Below are positions 10,574 to 21,556 of a stretch of 64,000 nt of DNA, piece after piece. Position 1 is the first letter of the stretch, and every line of letters begins with the position of its first letter. The stretch lies in assembly GCF_029633865.1 (NCBI RefSeq), contig NC_079224.1, positions 17,236,626 through 17,300,625 of the forward strand, read 5' to 3'. The position numbers were made by a program, and so were the translations under genes. Source of the DNA: Lampris incognitus (Eukaryota > Chordata > Actinopteri > Lampriformes > Lampridae). Under the pieces are notes generated by a model. That model saw nothing but the letters and a program-made list of their open reading frames with translations, was not told the DNA's origin and searched no databases.

Positions 10574-11429
10574 CTTCTGAAAGTGCACCATTTTGTTCAC
10601 TGTATCACATGGACTTATTTTGACCCTCTTCCATCCAGCTGTGGGTGGCAAGAGATGGAGAAGGAGCAGCAGAAAAGCCATGTCACTGTCCCAGTCTATC
10701 TGGAAGAAAAACGAGGTAAAACAAGTCATCAGTATCCACAAATGAATGCACAAATAGCACGAGATATTTGGAATATAAACCAAGCATATCATGTAGCTTA
10801 CTGGTGTCATTATCGTTCTCTGTAAGTTTCCAGCAGCTTTCAGAAGTCAGTGTAGCGCATTTGACTGAGTCAGGTGTTTGGCCTCTTGGATAACCTTGGG
10901 CTTGAATGCTGTGTCCCACTTCTCAAACACCCTTGAGGCTGTTTCAGCACCAAACACCAGCAGGAAGTTTTGATTCAGCTGTTGGTCATACACACATCAA
11001 CTACATCAAGCCAATGTTCAGTGCACTGTTAACTGCTTACATCCAACCAAATTAAATACTGGAGTTGAAATAAAAGAGACGCACAAATCACTCGTCCTTT
11101 GACATCTAAAAAAAAACACGGGAATGTTTTTAAGACAGCTCTGGTTCTCTGCGAGTCATACACTAGGCGATGGCGATGTTGCAAGGTCATCTTCCTCTTC
11201 TGAAACACACTTGCTTCGTCAGGAGAGTGTACAAGAAATGATATAGCCTCCCTGCAGACATCTTCATCAAGCTGCTGAGGCACTGTGGATGCTGATCTTC
11301 GGCAGTTTGGTCCTTGTGCTTGAGAAACTGTGGCTGCCTTGACTGGCTAGCTGTTGATATTTATCCTTGGACATGGTCTTGAGGCGCCATGCTACATATC
11401 CTGTGCCTTCTTCCCCCATCACAGTGTTC
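10574..11429 (-). pseudogene. Three-exon coding remnant resembling fish SAMD3-like proteins
   Basis: Three segments read as exons on the minus strand. Exon a (11429-11092) follows an acceptor TTAACAG and encodes GTGYVAWRLKTMSKDKYQQL and, in a shifted frame, EDVCREAISFLVHSPDEASV, KMTLQHRHRLVYDSQRTRAV and FPCFFLDVKGR. Exon b (10978-10802; acceptor ACCAACAG, donor CCA|GTAAGC) encodes LNQNFLLVFGAETASRVFEK and WDTAFKPKVIQEAKHLTQ. Exon c (10699-10574; acceptor TTTTTCTTCCAG, donor AAG|GTATGC) encodes IDWDSDMAFLLLLLHLLPPT and AGWKRVKISPCDTVNKMVHF. Exons b and c are both phase 0 and divisible by three. An in-frame TGA (10847-10849) and the frame change in exon a mark a pseudogene or an assembly error. 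The match to the sterile alpha motif domain-containing protein 3-like family is from memory. That family is poorly characterised and multi-copy in fish, and no function can be given. Confidence 0.5.
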
Positions 11430-11520
11430 CTGTTAAGTTATTTTTGATTTACAAATATCATTACAAAGGTCCATCACTCACTGATCTTACAGAGAGCAAT
11501 TACGGCACTGTGAATGAATG

Positions 11521-11553
11521 AATATATATACACACATGTCCACACACACACAC

Positions 11554-11597
<44 letters not shown>

Positions 11598-11604
11598 TAC
11601 ATAC

Positions 11605-11661
<57 letters not shown>
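11521..11661. repeat. Compound (TA)n/(CA)n/(GT)n microsatellite
   Basis: TA runs at about 11555-11586 and GT at about 11611-11660 with short CA stretches between. Reading frames across it are artefacts. Confidence 0.95.
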
Positions 11662-11664
<3 letters not shown>

Positions 11665-11796
11665 CACTCGTTCTTTTGATGTGTGGGTGCTAGAGATGAT
11701 TGATGAAAGTTAAGAGACCCATACACTAATGGACAGTCATATAAGTAATGGGTTTGTCGTTTTCGATTTCATGTGTAATATCCCATTAAGTGTTAA

Positions 11797-11855
11797 ATGG
11801 AAACGGATGATCCGCTGTGGCGACCCCTAACGGGAGCAGCCGAAAGTAGTAGCAA
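11797..11855 (+). mobile_element. RTE 3' tail fragment
   Basis: GGAAACGGATGATCCGCTGT then GGCGACCCCTAACGGGAGCA and CCGAAAGTAGTAGC match the end of the RTE copy at 5500-5550. The short 3' remnant is flanked by a direct repeat, AATATCCCATTA (11777 side and 11853 side), a likely target-site duplication. Confidence 0.75.
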
Positions 11856-12118
11856 TATCCCATTATGTGTTAAATTAACAAGCCACCGACATTACACCTC
11901 CGGGTAGCAAAGCATTTAACTTTGGTCAAATTACATTGAGACACACTGTACTTAGATTAGCTGTACATTTGATGTTCTAGCCAAGCATGTTAAGCTAAAT
12001 TAGCGTCATTTAGTATCCACCAGCTTCCAATCAACCGTGTCACACCCCACTTGACGTTAACACACAATCTTTTATAAAGATTGACGGCCTGTATAAGTAA
12101 ATTTATTTTGGTTCTTAC

Positions 12119-12167
12119 CTTGTTTTAAATCGTATATTCCAGACCCCCGGGTTTTCTCCACCGCCAT
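12119..12167 (-). CDS. Possible first coding exon of an unidentified gene
   Basis: On the minus strand GCAATGG gives a good start context. The frame MAVEKTRGSGIYDLKQ runs to a strong donor, CAAG|GTAAGA, in phase 1. I do not recognise the peptide. No in-phase downstream exon was found nearby. The SAMD3-like remnant at 11429 does not join it in phase, so it may be a chance open stretch or the 5' exon of a gene whose rest lies elsewhere. Confidence 0.2.
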
Positions 12168-13565
12168 TGCGAATTCAGAAAAAAAAAACACGGCGTTCAA
12201 ACTCAGTCGGGAGTTGTACTCAACGCGCCTAAGAGCACCGCCTCCTAGAGTTGTATTTCAGTACTGCATGGGCTCAGAAAACACCCGGATCAACAGCCGT
12301 CAGCTCCAACTAATTTCACTGGAAAATAAACACCAATTCAAGCTACCGATTTTGCTGTGATATGTGCTAGGGAATCCGAACACCCAATTTCACCGGTTTT
12401 GTACCATCCACAAAGTTTAATTTCAATAAACAAAACTTAAATAATGCGACGTAGCTGTAGACCACTGGGGTCTGGGAATACCATAAAAGTGTTGAAAACG
12501 GAACATTTTGTACCTTAAATTCATATGAAAGTCTGCACAGTCCCCCCACTGACGTGTGCATTGAAACATTTACTCAGTAAATAGCAAACATTTTAAAAAA
12601 AAGAAAATCAACTCATGTCAGAGATTAGTTTATTTATCATTCCCACTCCCCCACCAGAGGCGGGATGTGGAGCAGTCCCTTAATGAAGCACAGTCTTAAT
12701 GGATCTGAAGGTCTATCCATCCTAATCATTTCCATTTCTGCTTTATTTTTGCCACAGGTAACAGAGGCAATACCACCAACTACTATGTGTCAGGAATTCA
12801 TTATCCCCTTCCCTTGCTTTCACCGTGATATTCAGGAGTTTTCCTCATGCAGGTCTGTATTTTAAGGAAGACTAAAGAGGAGGACTTATCTCAACCACTG
12901 AGTCGACGGGGAGGGGGGTGGGGTATCAAGAGAATTTGTTCAGTTATATAGCAGCACCGCCTGATCACAGCAGACGGTCCCTCAAAATTTTCCATTAGAA
13001 CTGGATTTTCTTCAAATTTAAATCGGTAAGTATGTTAGTGATCTGCATTATTTTCAATAGCCTTCTGTTCAGCACGGTCCCATATTAGTCCATTTATCCT
13101 TGAATGGCAGTTTCCTTTCTGAAGCCTTTAATTTACCAAGGTTGCCCCAGAGTGCTGTGCAGCACACGTGAAGAGTTTCTTGATGTGGATCAAAAGTTTT
13201 CTTTAGAACAAATTCGTTATACTGTTACCACCAAGTCAGTATTTCCACAGTCATTATCTACGTATGTATGAATAGAAGCTGGGATCATTTCCATTCACAT
13301 CCGGTGGGACTGCAGCGAATGTTCAATACTTTCTCTCATCATAGCTGATTTTATTCATTGATTCACTCATTCTTCAATTCATCTTTATTTCACTCATCTA
13401 AGTATATCTGTCTAAACTTTCACATGGACATACCTATTTATCTAACATTTGTATACATTCCATGACCGAAAAGATCAGGAAGAAGAGGCGCTTTTATTAT
13501 CTGCCCTTTAAAAATAAGTAGCGTAAATGCAGATGGCCTGCCAATCTAATCCTTTCTATACAAAC
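12168..13565. other. No gene recognised
   Basis: About 1.4 kb between the possible exon and the RTE target-site duplication. Some splice-like words occur (for example TTTTTGCCACAG near 12750), but no protein-like reading frame follows them. Confidence 0.4.
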
Positions 13566-13584
13566 GTTCTCAGCATCTCTTAAT
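13566..13584 (+). repeat. Target-site duplication of RTE copy 2, left
   Basis: GTTCTCAGCATCTCTTAAT, 19 bases, identical to 24439-24457. It abuts the 3' end of the minus-strand RTE. Confidence 0.9.
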
Positions 13585-13778
13585 CATTATTACTACTTTC
13601 GGCTATTCCCATTAGGGTTCACCACAGCGGATCATCCGTTTCCATCTCTTCCTGTCCTCTGGATGTTCCTCTGTCACACCGGCCATCTGCATGTCCTCTC
13701 TCACCATATCCATAAACCTCCTCTTTTCCGCTTCCCTGGCAGCTCCATATTCAGCATCCTTCTCCCAATATACCCATA

Positions 13779-14361
13779 GTGGGGCAGCTTAGCTCCGATA
13801 TTCATAAGGATTGTGCATTTTGTGATAAAAGCACCAAACATGGTACATATGAAAAAACTAAGTTGATAAGCAGTTACTTTTGTAAATACATAAATAAAAA
13901 AAACACTGTTGAAGTACTGAATTGTGTATCGTTTCCTGCAATCGCTGGTTCTAAACCTTGACCAACAAAAGAGGAGTGTTTAGGTATAGATGTCTATACA
14001 AAGTGCATAGATGAATAATGTCTCAAAGGTGACTGGGAACGTAGTTTTTTCCAACATGCATTGGTGACACCCGATATGTAAAATGGCATATCTCTGGTTG
14101 TATTTGGACTAGTACAATAATATTGGTATCTCTGGAAAGGTAACAGTCTCCTCTGTCTTGTCAGTATGGCTGATATGAAATATAGGGAGGCCAGAGCCCC
14201 GCTAAAAGCGATCTAATAACGTCCATGCCTGCCATGGCCACTACGGGGTTAATTTTCAGTGGCTCCATAGCCAAATTTCTTCTAAATATATTAAGCTACA
14301 TATGTACCAAGTTTTACACTTATATCACAAAATGCACAATTTTTATGCTAAGCTGCCCCAC
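13779..14361. mobile_element. 583-bp MITE-like element in RTE copy 2
   Basis: The ends are inverted: GTGGGGCAGCTTAGC at the left and GCTAAGCTGCCCCAC at the right. Inversion continues, with gaps, through TTGTGCATTTTGTGATA and GGTACATATG for about 70 bases. TA flanks both ends. It interrupts the RTE reading frame between GYIG-like codons. Relative to RTE copy 1, five extra bases remain at the joint, so TA may be either target or terminus. No coding capacity. A TA flank fits Tc1/mariner-type or related non-autonomous elements, but the family is unknown to me. Confidence 0.8.
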
Positions 14362-14363
14362 TA

Positions 14364-14803
14364 ACAGCATCTCTCCTCCACACATGTCCAAGCCATCTCA
14401 ATCTTGCCTCTCTTGCTTTGTCTCCAAACTGTCCAACCTGAGCTGTCCCTCTAATATACTCGTTCCTAATCCTGTCCTTCGTCACTCCCAATGGAAATCT
14501 TAGCATCTTCAACTCTGCCACGTCCAGCTCCGCCTCCTGTCTTTTCGTCAGTGCCACTGTCTCCAAACCATATAAAATAGCTGGTCTCACAACCATCTTG
14601 TAAACCTTCCCTTTAACTCTTGCTGGTACCCTTCTGTCACAAATCACTCCCGACACTCTTCTCCACCCACTCCACCCTGCCTGCACTCTCTTCTTCCCTC
14701 CGTTACTTTGAACAGTTGACCCCAAGTATTTAAACTCATCCATCTTTGTAATCTCTACTCTTTACATCCTCACCATTCCACTGTCCTCCCTCTCATTCAC
14801 GCA
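14364..14803 (-). pseudogene. RTE copy 2, C-terminal coding segment
   Basis: Encodes MDEFKYLGSTVQSNGGKK, WRRVSGVICDRRVPARVKGK, VVRPAILYGLETVALTKRQ and EYIRGTAQVGQFGDKAREAR. This is the same part of the protein as 4960-5330 in copy 1 and better preserved. The frame is lost at the boundary with the MITE. Confidence 0.85.
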
Positions 14804-14806
14804 TAT

Positions 14807-15355
14807 TAGTCCATGGGCCAGATGATATTTCGGTACACTCAAGATGGCAAAACTTACTTATAATTTTTGAAAGGATCCATGTCTGTAGATGATATTTTGG
14901 TATGATAACCATTCCTGAGTGGCAGCTGTATCACAGTTATCAGCTCATGAAGTTAACCACCCGCTAAACTAAATTGCATTTTAGACGCTGGTGCATATCC
15001 TGGTGTAGCCTCATGGTCAGGACATTTTTCAATGTTCTATAATATTGTCTTTGGTATCATTTTAAAGGGGACCTTCTTAGCTTTCATTCAAGCCCTGTTG
15101 TGGATATTTCTCACAAATATAGAGGTCACTTGAGCTCTTCAACCCGTCAATAAACACACATCTTTCTGCAATTTTCGCCTAAACTATATACTTTCTTTTA
15201 GCCTTGTGGCATCTAGGAATATCAGGGACACAAAACACAAAAACTGGAATACTCACAGGACTGTAAAGATTCAGGAAATGTATAATATACCCATACTATT
15301 TCATTGTGTGAGGTGATTGTGAGCCTTAAATGAGAACTAGACCAAAGCCAGTTAG
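14807..15355 (+). repeat. Left terminal inverted repeat of the 6.75-kb transposon
   Basis: Runs from TAGTCCATGGGCCAGATG to GACCAAAGCCAGTTAG and is the reverse complement of 20977-21556 with small indels. The tip differs: about 10 bases after the first 16 are missing relative to the right end. Confidence 0.9.
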
Positions 15356-15650
15356 GTCACAAACTGGTCTCTATACATTTGTTTAAATACACAATCAAAA
15401 TACATGATAAAAAGGAATACCATAGTGAGGTAATGAACTATTTTAATATTTTAAACAACATTGACATTTACATATACTTAGTCAATGATACATGTAATCC
15501 CATATCATTAGTGGGTATATGTAATGGTAATGGGTATATGTGAATATGGTTACATTATTGTTATCAAGCTCTGGGTAACCAAGTCCAGAATCAACATCCT
15601 GTGCATCAATAGACTACTACCACAGTAATACCATCAGAATCATCACACTG

Positions 15651-18600
15651 TCATTCATCAAACTGCTCGTTTCTCTCGTCATCTGACTCCCCAAGTTCAA
15701 AGTCCAGTTCTGGACCATCCTGCTGTTTTTGGTTACTGCAGGTCTGTAACCTGCACATGTCTGTGCATGGAAGTCCATTTGACAGGCACATGCAGCTTGG
15801 CATTTTGCATGAATGCACACACTTGCATGTTAGCATTTCCAAGACCACATCTGGTGCAGGTGGGGAGCGCATCCAGTAAATGGCCAGCTTGCCTTCATCG
15901 TCTGTCCATCCATACTCAGTAGGGCTTGGCACCACAGGGTTAGCCTGCAGACAGCACTTCCATATTGCTGCCTGATAGTTGGCTCGTTGAACATGCATAA
16001 AGAGACAGTCTCTACATGGTGGCAGCTGGCTAGACTCAACCTCTCCCCTTTTGGTGCAGAAGAGCTAGTAACGCAGTTTGTTCACCTCAGCAGTGCTGCT
16101 ATTAGCAACATACATCCGACAGGTGAACTGCTCAATTTTCTGGAACAGCTCATCACTCACATTCCATGTCTGTCCCAGTTGACTAAAAGTCTCTTGGCAG
16201 GAAGTGTGCTTTCTCACTATCTTCAGGGCATTCAGCTTCCCTCGACCAGCGAATGCACTGACAGTGTCGCAGCCTGTGAAGGCATGTAAGCCAATTAGGC
16301 TGTCACAGATGCTGTCTCCAAGTGAACTTGCCAGTTTGGTGATGTCGACAAACCGTGTGCGGTTCTGAGTCCCACACTTCTGGTAGATGGGACAGGTGAT
16401 GTCCTTCTGGAAGCCAAGACAAAGCACCATGACATCAGTGTCCTCAGCTGTGATGTTAACTGACTTTGAGCCCGCATTTGCTGCATGCAATGCATGCAGG
16501 AGCAGACGGGTGTCAGCTTCTTCATGTGTGGAGTGCGGTTCTGCTGCTTCCTCACACCCATCTTCTGTCAACTTGTAGCAGGTTTCCTCACAGGTCATGT
16601 ACAACACCTTGCCATGCAGCATAGCTCTGTATCGTGGGAGTTTCCACTCTTCCACCAGAAACTTGATGAGACTGGTCTTGTTGGAGGAACTGCACAGAAA
16701 TTTTCTCCACTGCTGGACGTGGTGTCCCCCTGCAAGATTCTTGTACTGGAGAGTGATGTCTCCACCCCGGTTCAGTCGTTCAGCATCTTTGATCGAAGTC
16801 TGGTGATAGACATCAAAAACAACATCAATCCTCCCACTCTGTGCTCCCTCATGGAGGACCTGGGTCAAGGCTGACTCTGCCACCTGTGCAAAAGTTTTGT
16901 TGTTGCCATTCATTTTTTGGACCAGGCTCATCCCATCAATGATGGAAGTAGATGGGATTGGGATGTCTTCTGCAGGAGATACATTCTTTTCAAGCTCTCT
17001 GGCAAGTGCAGCCTTGTTTGTTTTTCGTAAGGACCCATCAGCATTTGCCAGTGCCCATGGTAGTGGGCCCAATGGGTAGGCAAGGACATCCTTCAGATTC
17101 ACCTTCCTGCTTTCAGCCACCAGGATCATGTGACTGAAAAGGTTTCTATCTGCCTTCAGAACCACATCCTGTGCTTTCTTTCCATGAGCTTGCTTTGTGC
17201 CGACATTGGAGAATGTTTTCAGACTTTGCTTGGTCATCTTGTCGTGGAATTTCACAGGTGGCATCTAACCTTGTTTGCTGGAATGCTTGGTAGGCCTCTT
17301 CTCCTTTCTCAAGAGCTCTCAAGAGATCTATGGTCACATCAGGTGGAGCCATGTTGCCAGTGGAGAGGCTAACCAAATCAATCTCATCAGGGGACATAGG
17401 ATTGAGCCAGTTATTCTCCATAAGGTCCATGAGAGACTGGACATCTGCTTCATCTCTCTTGATCCTTGGACTCTGTAGATCTGGATGAGACCATTTGCAC
17501 CTGCCTTGACCTGTCAGGTCTCTCAGCTGTCTGAGGTACATGCTTCTATACTCAGCTGTGAGATAATATTTGGTCACAGCTCCTGGCTTCAAGCTGAATC
17601 CCTTAGTCCCTCCAGCTGTTTGGGTGTCTTTGTTCACCGTGTCTTCTATAGCTTGGTCAACAGGGATTCGGCCAAAGGGATTGGTGGAGCCCAGTTGGAC
17701 TGAGAAGCCTCCTTCCATGAATTCTGTGTACACATCTGGGTGTGTGATGGGCAGCTCAGACATCTGGGCGTAGTAGTAGGGGAGGTAGCGTGCATAATTC
17801 ATCCTGTCATAAGCAAAGCACCATGGGATCATTGCTCGAATGCTAGCCAAGTGTAGCATCCAGTCTCCCTCTCTGAATGCTCGGATGAGCCCCAACAAGA
17901 TTTCAACCATGTCCAAATAGGACATCCAGAAGTTCGAGAGGCTGCCGTTTCCACCTCTAAGGAACTCACGGTAGACTTCAAATAGATCCATGATGCGTGT
18001 ACAAGAGCTGTTCTCGAGGACCTCCTTCAAAGCATGTTGTGAGACTTCTTTCCCAAGGCTGTCAATGGTCTTCAGTGTCTCATTCAGGTGAACCATGTCA
18101 TTCCTGTGAGTTTCTTCCAACCAGGACAGGAAACCATTCAAGGTCAGTCGCATGAGAGCCTCATACAGGAGCTTGTGTAGTCACACTGCCCTGTTGTACT
18201 TGCGGCCATCCATAACACCAGCAATTGAGCCTTCTGCAATCATGCCAGACTCAATGCAGAGGTCTTCGAGTCCAGCATCTTGGAAACTCTTTCCTATTAT
18301 TGCCAGCAGTGTGCAGATGGTGTGGAATACCCCAAGCCTAACGATGATATCATGGAACTTGTCATGGCGTTTCCATGTGATCTCGACAGCCTTCGCATAC
18401 AGGGCTTGGTCAAAGACACAGACAATCTTCCTCAGGCCTAAGCACTGCATGATGCTCAGTGACTGGTTAAGCACCTCGTTGACAGTAGACATTTGTGTCG
18501 CTGGAGCATTGATGGTAGGCAGATAGCCTATATTGTCGGGGATGACCGTCATCTCTCCTCGAGTCAGGATGTTGAAGCCTGTCCAGCTGCTGACTGACTG

Positions 18601-20299
18601 TTCTTCTTGTTGTGAAATGCGTGCTAGGACCCAAAGAAGGTTTTTCTCTCTGGCAAGCTTAGTATTGGCTGCAGTATCGGCATCTGACTTTTTGCTTTGT
18701 GGTGGCCCTACCCGTTGTCCAGCATTGTAAGTTGGTAACATTGGTGGGGGTCCATCAATGCTTCTCTTCTTTGTTTTGGGAACAGTGGGCATGGGTTGGA
18801 CAGGAAGTGGGTTGACTGGCTTTGCTTGCACAGCAATCCCATTGACTCTGTGAGATGTTCCCTCACCACTGACAGTTTCTTCAAGACGGTCGATATTGTC
18901 CCAGGCTAAAGTTGTGAATATGCCAGGATGGATGTTAGCTGGAAGGGCAATGCCACCCCCTGATGATGAGAGTTTCTGGAGACACAGGGCAGTGTTGATC
19001 TCTTCCATCTGTGAATAGGACACACTGTGACCAAGTCGGTTGAGGATGTTTATCAACTCTACATTTCCTATCAACGATTTGACACTGAATGGCAGAACAA
19101 TGTGCTTGGAAGGCTTGGTATTTCCACATGTCACTGCATATACTATGTCATGGCCAAATGACTGCAGAAGGCACTGCACTCTCTGGGATGCATGATCAGG
19201 ATCATTTGAGCCTGTGAGTAGAGAGTACAGGAAGATAATGAGCGACTCTGGAATGGTAGGACATTCTGCTTCTGGTTTGAGGAACATCTTGACTTTTAAT
19301 GTCTGCTCTCAATTTGATGGCTGCTTTGGCTATAACATCTTGTGCACTGACACTTTTCAGGGTCTGCAGCTCCCTTTTGAGAGACTGATTTTCTTTGGCA
19401 AGTTCCCTCATGGACAAGTTATCGGGATAGAGGAGGAATTTTCCTTTCTCATCAGGGAATATCTGCAAGGCTCCAGCAAACTCACTCTCCAGGTTTCGCC
19501 TTATGTGCTTCTTGGTTGATTCCTTGACTTGGGCAATGCCTTGGGAGTTCATTGAAGCTACCAGTCTAGAAGAGAGATCAGTCATTGTCATCACTTGAGG
19601 ATTGCCAAAAAGCTCCATCCTGATGAAGAGGAACAGCTCATTGTATGCCTTATTCACAGCAGCTTCATACTGGGCTGCAGCATCATCATCTTCATTGCTG
19701 GCAACCCCTCCTTTGGAAACCTCTTCTTTGGTGTAAAGTCTATAGCATGACCTGTGGTAGTGCCCTTCAGCTGCTACAAGGTCTCTACTCACAATGGCAA
19801 GGATTCTGCTGTCCCTTTTCTTTGTGGCTGCACTCCTGATCTTTGCATCAGCTCGCAGTTCTCGACACTGCACCAGTACTTCTCTCGTAGTCTGTCTCTT
19901 GGAATATTTGCTGTTTTTCTGACAAAATATGCACTCTGCATCATAAGTCCTAGATGTACTTGGAGCATGTCGAGCTACTCTCTTAGATTGTTTCTCTTCA
20001 GCAGAGACACAACTTTTCTTTTCTTTTGCAAGGAGGCCATCAAGAATTTGCTTCATAGTGAAGATACTGCGACACTTTCTGTGGTAGTAGATTGCTGGAA
20101 TCTGTCCCTCAGGAATGTCTTTTGCCAGTTTCAAAACTGGTGCATGATTTCGTATCTGAGCTGCCCTGAGCAGAGTTCTCCATGAGTCGACACTTTGTAG
20201 TGAAACCAGCTTATCTGTATCATCAGAACAGTGGATAATGCACTCCACCCGTGGGCGCTTTGGTATTGGGTAAAAACTTGCTTGTTCACCAGTGGCCAT
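15651..20299 (-). pseudogene. Putative transposase/nuclease, ~1500 residues, four lesions
   Basis: Reading starts at ATG 20299 (MATGEQASFYPIPKRPR). Two similar Cys/His modules follow: CIIHCSDDTDKL with YYHRKCRSIFT, and CIFCQKNSKY with HYHRSCYRLYT. Then comes a coiled-coil-like stretch (LAKENQSLKRELQTLKS). A +1 frame change occurs near 19285. The second block (19287-18184) is mostly helical and of unknown fold. An in-frame TGA at 18181-18183 follows RKYNRAV, probably from CGA. The third block continues to a +1 change near 17262. The fourth block has FEN/XPG-like acidic motifs: VVFDVYHQTSIKDAERL, HEEADTRLLLHALHAA, AEDTDVMVLCLGF and LIGLHAFTGCDTVSAFAG. A TAG at 16065-16067 interrupts NKLRY/LFCTKRGEV. 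The C terminus is Cys-rich (LTCKCVHSCKMPSCMCLSNG) and ends acidic. Likely the transposition protein; nuclease activity is inferred from motifs only. Confidence 0.7.
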
Positions 20300-20976
20300 A
20301 TTAAGTCAGTTTTCACCTGCCACATACAAACAAATACATGTAACTTAGGTGTATGAACACTACTAAAACAAAGTTTACTTTGCTTCACCAGCGTCATATT
20401 ACCATTATTTATCTTACATAGCCACAAATAGATACATTACCTAGTTGCTATGCAACAGCTGTATTTTGTCCACATGAGGCCGCTAAAATCAACACAAGAT
20501 GAGAGTTCCTCGTAGCCACTTTAACTAATCATATTAACATATACATTAAAAGAACATGCTAACATTATGGGAAATTAGCTTACAATCTTCTCCAGAGTGA
20601 GACAAGAAGATAGATACCAGTTTCCTCTATATGTGTTTAGTAGAAAGCTATCCGGCTGCACGTTAGCCTAGCTTAGCACAATGAATGGAAGTACACAGTA
20701 CTGGTTATCCTTGGTTGTTGGCCAACTAAGAACTGTCCCAGAGTTTAAGCTAGGCTAAGCAGTACAAGGGGTGTTGAAATGCTATATTTGTAAAAATCTG
20801 GGCAAATACACAATCGTGAGAGGCACAGAAACAGGTTTCCTGAAAGAAAAATGAAATAGCTGCTCATTTGGAAAGGTTATCATGTATTATTTTACTTCTG
20901 TTAGTGTACCAAATAAAATGGCACCAGTGAAGTTGTGTCACCTTGGGTGATATCGATATCTGGTCTGACCCATGGA
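20300..20976 (-). promoter_or_regulatory. Upstream region of the transposon gene
   Basis: Lies between the start codon of the broken gene and the right inverted repeat. No TATA-type or other promoter element can be named with confidence. It should contain any promoter and 5' UTR of the element. Confidence 0.35.
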
Positions 20977-21556
20977 CTAACTGGCTTTGGTCTAGTTAGT
21001 TTCTTAGTAATAATGCCCTTCTAATTTAAGGTTCACAATCACCTCACACAATGAAATAGTATGGGTATATTATACATTTCCTGAATCTTTACAGTCCTGT
21101 GAGTATTCCAGTTTTGTGTTTTGTGTCCCTGATATTCCTAGATGCCACAGGGCTAAAAGAAAGTATATAGTTTAGGCGAACATTGCAGAAAGATGTGTGT
21201 TATTGACGGGTTGAAGAGCTCAAGTGACCTCTATATTTGTGAGAAATATCCACAACAGGGCTTGAATGAAAGCTAAGAAGGTCCCCTTTGAAATGATACC
21301 AAAGACAATATTATAGAACATTGAAAAATGTCCTGACCATGAGGCTAAACCAGGATATGCACCAGCGTCTAAAATGCAATTTAGTTTAGCGGGTGGTTAA
21401 CTTCATGAGCTGATGACTGTGATACAGCTGCCACTCAGGAATGGTTATCATACCAAAATATCATCTACAGACATGGATCCTTTCAAAAATTATAAGTAAG
21501 TTTTGCCACCTTGAGTGTACCGAAATAGGAAATTTTGGGCTCTGACCCATGGACTA
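20977..21556 (-). repeat. Right terminal inverted repeat of the 6.75-kb transposon
   Basis: Reverse complement of 14807-15355. Just inside its inner edge (20967-20979) the terminal word CCCATGGACTA occurs again, in the same orientation as at the true end (21546-21556). Confidence 0.9.

Larger units (their letters stand above)
14807..21556 (-). mobile_element. 6.75-kb DNA transposon with ~550-bp inverted repeats (Academ-like?)
   Basis: Ends TAGTCCATGGG…CCCATGGACTA. A 3-base TAT occurs on both sides (14804-14806, 21557-21559). Removing one TAT plus the element restores the RTE sequence seen in copy 1 (CATTCACGCA-TAT-GTATTCC against CATTCACACATAGGTATTC), a clean empty site. The inverted repeats are about 549 (left) and 580 (right) bases. 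A single broken gene of about 4.6 kb fills the interior on the minus strand. The nuclease-type protein with 3-base target duplication recalls the Academ superfamily, but I could not test this. If not Academ, it is a superfamily I cannot name. Confidence 0.85.

Noticed and set aside
16485..16874. Plus-strand open frames within 15.6-20.3 kb
   Set aside because: Shadows of the minus-strand transposon gene; no motifs of their own.
14807..21556. Giant virus-like or Polinton-type element
   Set aside because: No DNA polymerase, integrase, ATPase or capsid-like coding; one long gene only.
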